The position numbers and the translations under genes were made by a program. Below are positions 9,099 to 16,187 of a DNA stretch of 21,767 nt, piece by piece (the stretch's first letter is position 1; each line of letters begins with the position of its first letter). The stretch comes from JBFKPQ01 sp041628225 (GTDB lineage Bacteria > Actinomycetota > Acidimicrobiia > Spongiisociales > JAENVV01): NCBI GenBank assembly GCA_041628225.1, contig JBFKPQ010000024.1, positions 1-21,767 of the forward strand, in the 5' to 3' direction. Below the pieces are notes generated by a model. It saw only the letters and a list, made by a program, of their open reading frames with translations. It made no database searches and was not told where the DNA came from.

Positions 9099-10841
9099 TC
9101 ACCAGCGGACCGGCAAACCCTCCACAGACTTCAGCACCTCGACCAACCGGCCCACCTCCGACTCGGACCCCGGCTTGGCCGTCACGGTCCAGTCGCCGTT
9201 GTCGGGGCGGATCAGGAAGGCCTGCCCATCGACCGCGTCGAAACGGCTCTCATCCAAGAACAGGCGCGGCTTGATCAGCGCGGGGTCGCCCTCCTCCGGG
9301 CAGAACACCAAGCAGTTGCCGCACTCGTTGCACAGCTCCGTGAACACGAAGTACTGCTGGCGCCCATCGACCTCCATCCCCTCGGGCGTCGGCACCCGGA
9401 AGAACGCATCATTCGGGCACACGGTCACACAGAAGTTGCAGGCCACGCATCCCCACATCTCGAGCGTGTGCTCCACCTGGCGGGGCAGCTTGGCGGTCCC
9501 CTCCCGCGTGTACATGCCGTTCGTCGCCGGATCGTGCAACGACGCCACATAGGCTCGGACCCCGTCCGACGCCGCCACCCACCCCGCCAGATCTGCGGCA
9601 CCGGCCGACGTCATCACCTGCTGCAAGCTGGTCAGCATCGGCTTCAACCGCCCGTAGCCGCCCGGCTTCAACAGGTCCGAACAGACCGTGATCGGCGTCA
9701 GACCCAGCCCCGCCGCCGCCGGCAGGTTCTCCTTCGTGATCCCCGCCGACCACGACACCTGCACCGGCCCATCGGCGCCATCGACCCGCAGCACTCCCGG
9801 CAGCGCCTCGTGCAACCGCTCCAGCAGCGTCATCGACACGACATGCAAGGGCGCCCCCGACAGATACATCGTCTCATCCGGCAAGAAACCCCGATGGTTC
9901 TCGACCACCAGCGTGTTCGTCAGTTTGATCCCGAACCGCCGCCCGTTGGCGGCCGCGAAACCGGTCAATTCGTCGATCAGCTCGATGCCACGGTCGAACT
10001 GCAGGTCGGCGTCGAAGTCGCTGGGCCGCAGGCGCACCTCGTCGTAGCCGAGTTCATTCCGGACGATCGCTTCGACCCGGTCGAAGCCCAGCAGCGTCGG
10101 GTTGAGCTTCACCACCACGTCCAGCCCGTGGCGCGTCATGAGGTGTTTCGTGATCGACTCGATCTCGTCGGGCGGGCAGCCGTGGAACGTCGATAGCGTC
10201 ACCGTGTCGGACAGCTGGGTCGGGAAGGCGTAATCGGCAAACGCCGCGAACGGCCCGCCCGCCAGCTGCGCCCGCAGCCGCTCGATCTGGACCGAGGCAT
10301 CGACCATCGAGTCGATGAAGTGCGCCACCGCGTCCGACTGGATCCCCGCCAGGTCATAGCCCACCGAGATGTCGAACAGATGCGGCCCGGCGTCCTCGCC
10401 GAGATACGGCGTCAACTCGTCCCACCGGCGCAGGATCTCGATGAGCATCCACGCCTTCGTGTACTCCTCGATCGACTCGGCGATCTTCAATTCTTGGGAC
10501 CACTCGATGTTGTAGCCGATCGTCTCCATGTCGATGCATGGCCGGTTGATCTCCAACTCGTCGAGGATCTGCACCGTCTTCAGTTCGAAGATCCGCGACC
10601 CGCCCAGCCACGCCAGCACGATGTTCTCGGCCAGCTGCGTGTGGGGTCCGGCGGCCGGACCGATCGGTGTGGCCACCTTTCTCCCCAGGAAGTCGGCGGT
10701 CAGGTCCGGGCCGGAATGGACGTCGAAGAACCGGGCGGTCGGCAGGTCGAAGATGCGATGGCGCGTCGTCCACTCGTGGACGATCCGCTCGGCCAGCAGC
10801 TCGAGCGAGAAGGGGGTGAGCGGCGGATGGGTCTCGGCCAT
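9099..10841 (-). CDS. YgfK-like 4Fe-4S oxidoreductase, short form lacking the central flavin/NADPH module
   Basis: 580 residues with clear similarity to E. coli YgfK (a putative oxidoreductase of the purine cluster) at both ends. The N-terminal dihydroorotate dehydrogenase-like domain (about 1-400) shows ATPIGPAAGPHTQLAENIV (57-75), FELKTVQILD (85-94), TLSTFHGCPP (215-224), VKLNPTLLG (244-252) and SDLLKPGGYGRL (388-399). The C-terminal part carries two 4Fe-4S motifs: Cys465/468/471/475 and Cys504/507/510/514 (CNECGNCLVFCP). E. coli YgfK is about 1032 residues; the missing ~450 residues correspond to the glutamate-synthase-beta-like FAD/NADPH domains that sit between these parts. ATG at 10841 follows a strong AGGAGG that overlaps the ssnA-like stop. 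The expected role is reduction of a purine ring intermediate, fed by ferredoxin or a separate flavoprotein (inference). Confidence 0.88.
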   Translation of the reverse strand: MAETHPPLTPFSLELLAERIVHEWTTRHRIFDLPTARFFDVHSGPDLTADFLGRKVATPIGPAAGPHTQLAENIVLAWLGGSRIFELKTVQILDELEINRPCIDMETIGYNIEWSQELKIAESIEEYTKAWMLIEILRRWDELTPYLGEDAGPHLFDISVGYDLAGIQSDAVAHFIDSMVDASVQIERLRAQLAGGPFAAFADYAFPTQLSDTVTLSTFHGCPPDEIESITKHLMTRHGLDVVVKLNPTLLGFDRVEAIVRNELGYDEVRLRPSDFDADLQFDRGIELIDELTGFAAANGRRFGIKLTNTLVVENHRGFLPDETMYLSGAPLHVVSMTLLERLHEALPGVLRVDGADGPVQVSWSAGITKENLPAAAGLGLTPITVCSDLLKPGGYGRLKPMLTSLQQVMTSAGAADLAGWVAASDGVRAYVASLHDPATNGMYTREGTAKLPRQVEHTLEMWGCVACNFCVTVCPNDAFFRVPTPEGMEVDGRQQYFVFTELCNECGNCLVFCPEEGDPALIKPRLFLDESRFDAVDGQAFLIRPDNGDWTVTAKPGSESEVGRLVEVLKSVEGLPVRW

Positions 10842-10846
10842 CGGAA

Positions 10847-10852
10847 CCTCCT
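10847..10852 (-). promoter_or_regulatory. Shine-Dalgarno site of the YgfK-like gene
   Basis: The minus strand reads AGGAGG, overlapping the last two bases of the TAG stop of the SsnA-like gene and lying 5 bases before the ATG. Termination-reinitiation coupling is likely. Confidence 0.75.
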
Positions 10853-11870
10853 ACAAACGGGCGTGCAGGCGCGCCGCCTGCTCGCGGGCCTTGGCGCGGA
10901 TCTCGACACCATCGACACGCCGGGGGCCGGACTCGTCGAATACGACCTCGCCGTCCACCTCGACTCGGAGGGGCCGAACCCCCTCGGTGAACGCCAGGTG
11001 CCACGGGTCCATCGGGTCGTACGACCAGACCACCCGATCCTGTCGAGCGGCCGGGGCGATCGACCAACCTTCCTCCAGCCACGCCCACGCCGTCTCGGGC
11101 GACGCGGTGACGTCGACCGAGCGTTGCATCACGTAGGCCAGCCGGAAGGTCTCGATCATGTTGGCGCCGATCCCGTCGGTGCCGAGCGCCACCGGATTCG
11201 AGAACCGGGCCGGGTTTGCATAGCCGACCGAGTTGTTCAGGTTGGAGCGTGGGTTGTGGAGGATCGTCCCGTCGAGCCCATGGTCGTCGGTCAAGTGGAC
11301 TCCGTGGGCGAGCAGCCAGTCGCGCTTTGCCAGTGATCGCAACCGGCTGATGGCGCCGTCGTCTTCGGGACCCTCACACACGTGGATGTGGACCCCGACC
11401 CCCATGTCGGTCGCCAGGTGGGCGGCCGCCTCGAGCGTCTCGTCCGAACACGTGAAGGCGGCGTGGATGCCCACCAGGCCGTGATTGCCCGCCTGGAGGA
11501 ACCGCCGGTTTTCGTCGATGCCCCGTCGGGCGCCGTCGGCGCCGTGCCGGTCGGTCACCCCGTAGGCCGGGATCACGCGGATGCCCACCTCGGCGCAGGC
11601 GTCGGCAATCACGTCGAGACTGCCCTCGATGGCGTTGGGCGACTCGTGATGGTCGACGATCACCGTCGTCCCGGACTCGAGCGCCTCCAACGCACCGAGC
11701 TTCGCCGACCACTCCAGCATCTCCAGGTCGAGGGCGGCGTCGAGCCGCCACCAGATCAGCTCGAGGATCTCACCGAAGGTCGTCGGTGTGCGGGGCGGCG
11801 GCGGCATGCCGCGCGCCAATTCCGAGTACAGGTGGTGGTGCGCACAGACCAGTCCCGGAGTCTCAGCCAT
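10851..11870 (-). CDS. ssnA: SsnA-like amidohydrolase, N-terminally shortened
   Basis: Metal-dependent amidohydrolase, 339 residues, resembling E. coli SsnA (442 residues), an enzyme of the purine-degrading ygfK-ssnA-ygfM-xdhD group. Conserved blocks are VCAHHHLYSELARG (metal ligands His11/His13), WWRLDAALD (40-48), TTVIVDHHESP (68-78), GIHAAFT (134-140), HIH (161-163), LAHGVHL (187-193), LHNPRSNLNN (204-213) and ALGTDGIGANM (228-238, Asp232). The usual first ~55 residues, which contribute strands to the small beta-sandwich, are absent; the protein starts only ten residues before the first metal His. The ATG at 11870 overlaps the upstream xdhD-like stop by eight bases and has only a weak GGTGG ribosome site. 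The expected reaction is hydrolytic opening or deamination of a purine-derived ring. Confidence 0.85.
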   Translation of the reverse strand: MAETPGLVCAHHHLYSELARGMPPPPRTPTTFGEILELIWWRLDAALDLEMLEWSAKLGALEALESGTTVIVDHHESPNAIEGSLDVIADACAEVGIRVIPAYGVTDRHGADGARRGIDENRRFLQAGNHGLVGIHAAFTCSDETLEAAAHLATDMGVGVHIHVCEGPEDDGAISRLRSLAKRDWLLAHGVHLTDDHGLDGTILHNPRSNLNNSVGYANPARFSNPVALGTDGIGANMIETFRLAYVMQRSVDVTASPETAWAWLEEGWSIAPAARQDRVVWSYDPMDPWHLAFTEGVRPLRVEVDGEVVFDESGPRRVDGVEIRAKAREQAARLHARL

Positions 11871-14457
11871 CGGTCGCCACCGGATGGTGGGTGTTGAACG
11901 GGAGGTGGGTTCGCCACACCCCGTCGACCTCGTGGAGGGCGGCGGCCACCGCTCCGGCGGTCGGTACCAGCCCGATCTCGCCGACGCCCTTGATGCCGTA
12001 GGGAGAGCGCGGCTGGGGCGCTTCGAGCAGCCGGACCTCGACTTCGGGCATGTCTTTGGGGCGGATGATCCCCAGGCTGCGCAGTGTCATGTTGGTGGGT
12101 CGACCCGCGTCGTCGTACGGGAAGTCCTCGGTGAGGGCGTAGCCGAGGCCCATATGGACAGCACCTTCCACCTGACCCGAACACAGCAGCGGGTTGACGA
12201 CCCGGCCCACATCGTGAGCGGCGATGATCTTCTCGACCGATCCCGTGGCCCGGTCGGCGATCACCAGTTGGGCGGCGTAGCCGAACGCCGAATGGATGAT
12301 CGGATGGTCGACCGGGTCGGACAGTTTGTTCGTCCAGTCCACCCGGTACTCGCCGTCGTATTCGACCCCCACCCGGCGGCCGTCGGCCACCGCCTTCTGG
12401 CAGGCGGCTTGGATCGAACCGGCCGCCATGAGCGTTCCGCGCGAGCCGGTCGTCTGACCGGCGCCGAGCTCGCGAGTCGTGTCCACCACGACGCGCACAT
12501 CCTCGGGCGCCACTCCAAGCTCTTCGACCGCCACCTGCAACGCCACGGTGTGGACCCCCTGGCCCATCTCGGTCCAGCAGTGCCGCACCTCCACCGTGCC
12601 GTCGTCCTCGAACCGCACCGTCGCCTTGGCGATCTCCAGAAACCCGTTTCCCAGTCCGGAGTTCTTCAACCCCAGGCCGACGCCGACGGCCTTGCCGGCC
12701 GCCTTCGCCAACTCGTAGTCGTCGCGGACGGCGTCGAGGCACATCCGGGCGCCGGCACTGCCGTCGTCCATGATCTGGCCGGGACCCCACACGACGCCCG
12801 GTTCGATGACGTTACGGCTGCGGATTTCCCATCCGCTGATCCCGACTTGTACGGCCAGCCGATCCATGACCCCTTCCATGGCGAACTGGGCCTGGTTGGC
12901 CCCGAACCCACGAAAGGCACCGCACACCGCGTTGTTGGTCCGGACCGCGGTGGCCCGCACGTCGATGTTCGGCACCACATACGGCCCGGAGGCATGGCCG
13001 GCGGCCCTTTCCAGCACCTTCATCCCCACCGAGGCATACGGCCCCGAGTCGCCGATCATCACGGCCCGCAGCGCGGTCAGCTTGCCGTCGGCGTCGCATC
13101 CCGCCCAGCTCTCGATGCGGATCGGATGCCGCTTGGGATGGAGGAAGAAGCTCTGTTCGCGGGTCAGGGTGCAGCGCACGGGCCGGCCGAGCAGGTACGC
13201 CGCCAAAGCGGTCTGCGCCTGGTTGGACATATCCTCCTTGCCGCCGAACGCACCGCCGTTCGACACCAGCTCCACGGTGATGCGGTCGGTGTCGACGCCG
13301 AGCACCGCGGCGATCTGGTTGCGGTCGTCCCACACACCCTGCCCACCGGAGTACACGTGCAACGTGCCGTTGTCGGCGGGCACCGCCAGCGTCGACTCGG
13401 GCTCCAGAAAGGCGTGCTCGACGCGCTGGGTCTGGAACACCTCGTGGACCGTGTGCACCGCGGCAGCGAGCGCGGCGTCGACGTCGCCGCGGGCGTACTC
13501 GGACACCGACAGCACGTTGCCGTCGAGCTCCCACACCGCGTCGCGCGCATCGTCGATGGCCGCCACCGGGTCGGTGATCGGTTGGTGCACGTCGTAGTCG
13601 ATGGCGACGAGGTCGGCCGCCCGGGTCGCCGTCAAGAGATCCTCGGCCACGACGATCGCCATGACGTCACCTAGATACGACGTCCGGCCGCCCACGGGGA
13701 TGAACACCGGCCAGTCCTTGTGGATGAGCCCCACGCGCAGGTCGCCCGGCACGTCGTCCGCACCGAACACGGCCACCACGCCCGGCTCGGCGAGCGCCGC
13801 CGACGTGTCGATCGACCGGACGGTGGCGTTGGCATGGTCGGCGAGCCGGACGACCCCATGGAGCATGCCGCGCGGCGTCAGGTCACCGACGTAGCCGCGG
13901 TCGCCCAGGGCCAGGTCGAACGCTTCGTACTTCACTCCGGCCGTGCCGACCCCACCCGGTGCAGTCACCTCCGGAAGCGGATCGCCGCTCGCCAGGAGCT
14001 CGACCGCCTCGATGATCTTCACGTAGCCGGTGCAGCGGCACAGGTGCGCCCCGAGCCGACCTTCGATGGTCGATCGGTCGAGCCCGGCACCCTTCTGGTC
14101 GATGAGCGCCTTCGTCCGTACCAGGATGCCGGGCGTACAGAATCCACACTGGAGGGCGCCGGTCGCGGCGAATGCGGATGCCAGCCGCTCTCGCTCCTCG
14201 GCCGTGAACCCTTCCAACGTCGTGACCGCGCCGCCCTCGGCCTTTTCCATCGACACGAGACACGCCTGGATGGCCTTGCCGTTCAGGAGTACCGTGCAAC
14301 AGCCGCACTGGCCCTGGGGCGAGCATCCGTCTTTGGCCGACAGCACGCCCAGCTCCTCACGCAGGGCGGCCAGCAGGTTGGGATGATCGGAACGGGCCCC
14401 GACCGGATGTCCGTTCAGTTCGAAGTCGATGATGCGAATGTCGGCCGTCGCCGTCAT
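11863..14457 (-). CDS. xdhD: XdhD-like molybdenum hydroxylase (2Fe-2S + Mo domains in one chain)
   Basis: 864 residues combining an N-terminal 2Fe-2S domain with a full molybdopterin domain. First cluster: Cys45, Cys51, Cys54 with Cys66 (GCSPQGQCGCCTV); second: Cys104, Cys107, Cys140, Cys142. Mo-domain motifs are GGQGVW (371-376), GGAFGGKED (401-409), AFRGFGANQ (514-522) and KGVGEIGLV with the catalytic Glu at about 827. No FAD domain is present in the chain, the same layout as E. coli XdhD, whose FAD partner is the separate YgfM. No YgfM-like gene lies beside it, so the FAD/2Fe-2S fusion protein further downstream or an unseen protein might serve. ATG at 14457 overlaps the upstream hydrolase stop (ATGA). 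Much longer readings upstream run over that hydrolase gene and are not real. The expected substrates are xanthine, hypoxanthine or urate. Confidence 0.92.
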   Translation of the reverse strand: MTATADIRIIDFELNGHPVGARSDHPNLLAALREELGVLSAKDGCSPQGQCGCCTVLLNGKAIQACLVSMEKAEGGAVTTLEGFTAEERERLASAFAATGALQCGFCTPGILVRTKALIDQKGAGLDRSTIEGRLGAHLCRCTGYVKIIEAVELLASGDPLPEVTAPGGVGTAGVKYEAFDLALGDRGYVGDLTPRGMLHGVVRLADHANATVRSIDTSAALAEPGVVAVFGADDVPGDLRVGLIHKDWPVFIPVGGRTSYLGDVMAIVVAEDLLTATRAADLVAIDYDVHQPITDPVAAIDDARDAVWELDGNVLSVSEYARGDVDAALAAAVHTVHEVFQTQRVEHAFLEPESTLAVPADNGTLHVYSGGQGVWDDRNQIAAVLGVDTDRITVELVSNGGAFGGKEDMSNQAQTALAAYLLGRPVRCTLTREQSFFLHPKRHPIRIESWAGCDADGKLTALRAVMIGDSGPYASVGMKVLERAAGHASGPYVVPNIDVRATAVRTNNAVCGAFRGFGANQAQFAMEGVMDRLAVQVGISGWEIRSRNVIEPGVVWGPGQIMDDGSAGARMCLDAVRDDYELAKAAGKAVGVGLGLKNSGLGNGFLEIAKATVRFEDDGTVEVRHCWTEMGQGVHTVALQVAVEELGVAPEDVRVVVDTTRELGAGQTTGSRGTLMAAGSIQAACQKAVADGRRVGVEYDGEYRVDWTNKLSDPVDHPIIHSAFGYAAQLVIADRATGSVEKIIAAHDVGRVVNPLLCSGQVEGAVHMGLGYALTEDFPYDDAGRPTNMTLRSLGIIRPKDMPEVEVRLLEAPQPRSPYGIKGVGEIGLVPTAGAVAAALHEVDGVWRTHLPFNTHHPVATDG

Positions 14458-15386
14458 GAAGCGTCCTCCGGAGGCAGTTGGGTGCCGCGCTGATCGACGA
14501 TGCGGCGATAGATCTCGGGCATGCGGTACCGCTCGAAGTCGAACAGCGTCCGCTTGTATGTGTCGCAGAAGTCGAGGTCGAGCGTCGCCACCGCCACCTC
14601 GTCGCCGGTCGTCAGGCATTGGGCCATGATCTGACCCGACGGGGCGATGATGACGCTCTGGGCCAGCGAGTCCACGCCCTCCTCGATGCCGCCCTTTGCC
14701 ACGCCGACGACGTAGGTGCCGTTCTGATAGGCGCCGGCCTGCATGACGAGGTGGTTGTGAAACCCGGCCAGGGCGTTCTGGTTCGGATCCGGGGCGTAGT
14801 GCAGCGGCGTGTTGTACCCGATGAGGATCAGTTCGACGCCCTGGAGGCCCATCACGCGGTACGTCTCGGACCAGCGCCGGTCGTTGCACAACGCCATGCC
14901 CACGAGGCCGCCAAACGCCCGCTTGACCCGGAACTCGGTACCCGGCTCGAAGTAGTGCCGCTCGGCGTGTTGGAAGTCCCGCCACTGCTCGTGCCCTTCG
15001 TGGCCGGGGATGTGCACTTTGCGGAAGATGTCGACCGTCTTACCGGTCGGGTCGACCAGGTGATACACGTTGTAGCGATGGCCGTCGGACGTGCGCTGGG
15101 CATAGCCCAGACAGAAGCCGACCTCGAGCCGTCTGGCCTCCTCGAAGAGGGGTTTGGTGTCGGGACTGGGCATCTCCGGCTCGTACCAATGGTCGGCCTG
15201 CTCGAGGGGAAGGTGCCAGCGCGGGAAGAACGTGGTCAGCGCCAGTTCGGGATACACGATCAGCTCGGCGCCCCGTTCGGCGCCCCGGTGCAGGAGGTCG
15301 ATGAGGCGGTCGACGACGTGAGCCTTCGACTCTTCGCGCGCCACCGGCCCCAGCTGGGCGGCGGCCACCGTCAGCAGACGGGCCAT
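14454..15386 (-). CDS. Carbon-nitrogen hydrolase, N-carbamoyl-D-amino-acid hydrolase type
   Basis: 310-residue nitrilase-superfamily amidohydrolase. The catalytic triad is visible: Glu47 (YPELALTTFFPRW), Lys123 (FRKVHIPGHEGHE) and Cys167 (MALCNDRRWSETYRVMGLQG). The FFPRW, CNDRRW, MQAGAYQNGTYVVGVAKGG and final-third motifs are specific to D-carbamoylases (EC 3.5.1.77), which remove the carbamoyl group from N-carbamoyl amino acids, releasing CO2 and ammonia. Length matches the family (about 304-312). ATG at 15386 has GGAGG 9 bases upstream. It is the first gene of the leftward train. Together with the hydantoinase on the other side of the control region it would open hydantoin-like rings and hydrolyse the ureido product. 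In this purine context its true substrate may be a ureido-propionate-type intermediate (inference). Confidence 0.9.
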   Translation of the reverse strand: MARLLTVAAAQLGPVAREESKAHVVDRLIDLLHRGAERGAELIVYPELALTTFFPRWHLPLEQADHWYEPEMPSPDTKPLFEEARRLEVGFCLGYAQRTSDGHRYNVYHLVDPTGKTVDIFRKVHIPGHEGHEQWRDFQHAERHYFEPGTEFRVKRAFGGLVGMALCNDRRWSETYRVMGLQGVELILIGYNTPLHYAPDPNQNALAGFHNHLVMQAGAYQNGTYVVGVAKGGIEEGVDSLAQSVIIAPSGQIMAQCLTTGDEVAVATLDLDFCDTYKRTLFDFERYRMPEIYRRIVDQRGTQLPPEDAS

Positions 15387-15443
15387 CGATGATCCTCCAT
15401 GGTTCGACCGTACACCGGACCCGTCGGACCCGGCATCGCCACG

Positions 15444-15471
15444 ACTTTACATTTTGTCAAAGCCGTGGCAA
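15444..15471 (-). promoter_or_regulatory. Possible sigma-70 type promoter for the leftward train
   Basis: Minus strand: TTGCCA (15471-15466), 16-base spacer, TAAAGT (15449-15444). This would start transcripts about 50 bases before the hydrolase ATG. The -10 box is embedded in the first CTTTAC direct repeat, so a protein bound there could block or modulate initiation. The match to consensus is only partial. Confidence 0.3.
15445..15461 (+). repeat. Direct repeat copy 1, candidate operator
   Basis: CTTTACATTTTGTCAAA. It matches copy 2 at 15 of 17 positions, with the outer CTTT...AAA ends giving imperfect dyad symmetry. It is AT-rich against a GC-rich background and is probably a binding site for a regulator of the divergent trains. 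Confidence 0.6.
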
Positions 15472-15510
15472 CAGCTTTCCCGAAACGACCGAGCGCGCCG
15501 ACTGCGGGTG

Positions 15511-15527
15511 CTTTACTTTTCGTCAAA
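15511..15527 (+). repeat. Direct repeat copy 2, candidate operator
   Basis: CTTTACTTTTCGTCAAA, 66 bases (about six helical turns) from copy 1, so both would lie on the same DNA face. It is positioned 65 bases before the GTG of the rightward train. Confidence 0.6.
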
Positions 15528-15591
15528 TGCGAAAGGGACCGATGCCAGCCGCTCAGGCGAAACCAGCACACGCTCGCAGGTTGGAACCCTC

Positions 15592-15831
15592 GTGATCGAC
15601 TGGGTCCGGGCCGAGTTCCTCGTCGAGCCCTTCTCGGAGGGCCAACCTGGACCACACGTCGCCGCCGCCGTCGCCGCCTTCACCGAACGTGGCCTTCCGG
15701 TCGACATCGGGGCGTTCGGCAACGCGGTCACGGGACCGCGCGGCGAGATCATCGCCGCCCTCGGCGATGCCATGACGGCAGCGCTGGAGGCGGGAGCCTC
15801 ACGCTTCACCCTGAATCTCGGCACGCCGTGA
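15592..15831 (+). CDS. Small MTH1187/YkoF-like (thiamine-binding family) protein
   Basis: 79 residues with the short ferredoxin-like pattern of the MTH1187/YkoF (DUF77) family: AEFLVEPFSEGQPGPHVAAA, then FTERGLPVDIGAFGNAVTGP, an alpha helix rich in Ala, and a final strand (RFTLNLG). Members have been called thiamine-binding proteins but their role is generally unsettled. It is slightly shorter than the usual 95-100 residues. The GTG at 15592 is chosen because the family fold begins right there; the upstream extension covers the operator repeats and has no similarity. The ribosome site (TTGGAA) is weak. The GTG of the next gene overlaps its stop (GTGA), so it is the first gene of the rightward train. 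Confidence 0.7.
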   Translation: MIDWVRAEFLVEPFSEGQPGPHVAAAVAAFTERGLPVDIGAFGNAVTGPRGEIIAALGDAMTAALEAGASRFTLNLGTP

Positions 15832-16187
15832 CCGGCCACCCGCTCGTCCGCGCCATCCGGCCGCTGGTCGATGCGATCGGGGCGACGCTCATTCCGCTCG
15901 GTGCCCACCGCAGCTCAGATGTGGTGATTTCGTGGGAGGGCGAACCGGTGGTGGCGGTGCGGGTACATCTCGAGGACACGCTCGAGGGCATGATCGCCTC
16001 GGTCGAGGACGAGTTGGGTGGTGGGCTCGCCGATCTCGAACGCCATGAGAAGCAGGCGGCGATCCGGCTCCTCGATGAACGCGGCGCCTTTCTCCTCCGC
16101 AAGTCGATCGACGACGTTGCCGACGCGATGGGCGTGAGCCGGATCACGATCTACAACTATCTGAACGCCATGCGGGAGACACGATGA
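15828..16187 (+). CDS. Small transcriptional regulator with DauR-type helix-turn-helix
   Basis: 119 residues. The C-terminal third (about 78-113: IRLLDERGAFLLRKSIDDVADAMGVSRITIYNYLN in part) matches the helix-turn-helix found at the end of DauR/YheO-type regulators, with recognition helix VSRITIYNYL. The N-terminal two-thirds (HPLVRAIRPLVDAIG, then two beta-rich segments VVISWEGEP and VVAVRVHL) is much shorter than the PAS-like YheO domain and could sense a ligand. GTG start at 15828 overlaps the previous stop by four bases, and its own stop overlaps the hydantoinase ATG. It is the only regulator visible and the natural candidate to bind the two direct repeats in the divergent region. Confidence 0.78.
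   Translation: MTGHPLVRAIRPLVDAIGATLIPLGAHRSSDVVISWEGEPVVAVRVHLEDTLEGMIASVEDELGGGLADLERHEKQAAIRLLDERGAFLLRKSIDDVADAMGVSRITIYNYLNAMRETR

Larger units (their letters stand above)
15387..15591. promoter_or_regulatory. Divergent control region between the two gene trains
   Basis: A 205-base non-coding stretch that must hold the promoters of both trains. It contains AT-rich islands in an otherwise GC-rich sequence, two near-identical 17-base direct repeats (described separately) and a possible leftward promoter overlapping the first. I see no convincing riboswitch or RNA gene in it. Open frames crossing it lack family similarity before the proposed GTG starts at 15592 and 15828. Confidence 0.7.

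Noticed and set aside
11788..13674. Long plus-strand open frame opposite the XdhD-like gene.
   Set aside because: It has low-complexity His/Arg/Gly/Val composition and is antisense to a gene with all Mo-hydroxylase motifs.
15399..15827. Upstream extension of the regulator frame through the divergent region and the small MTH1187-like gene.
   Set aside because: The extension lacks similarity, and the GTG at 15828 gives the GTGA coupling seen throughout the locus.
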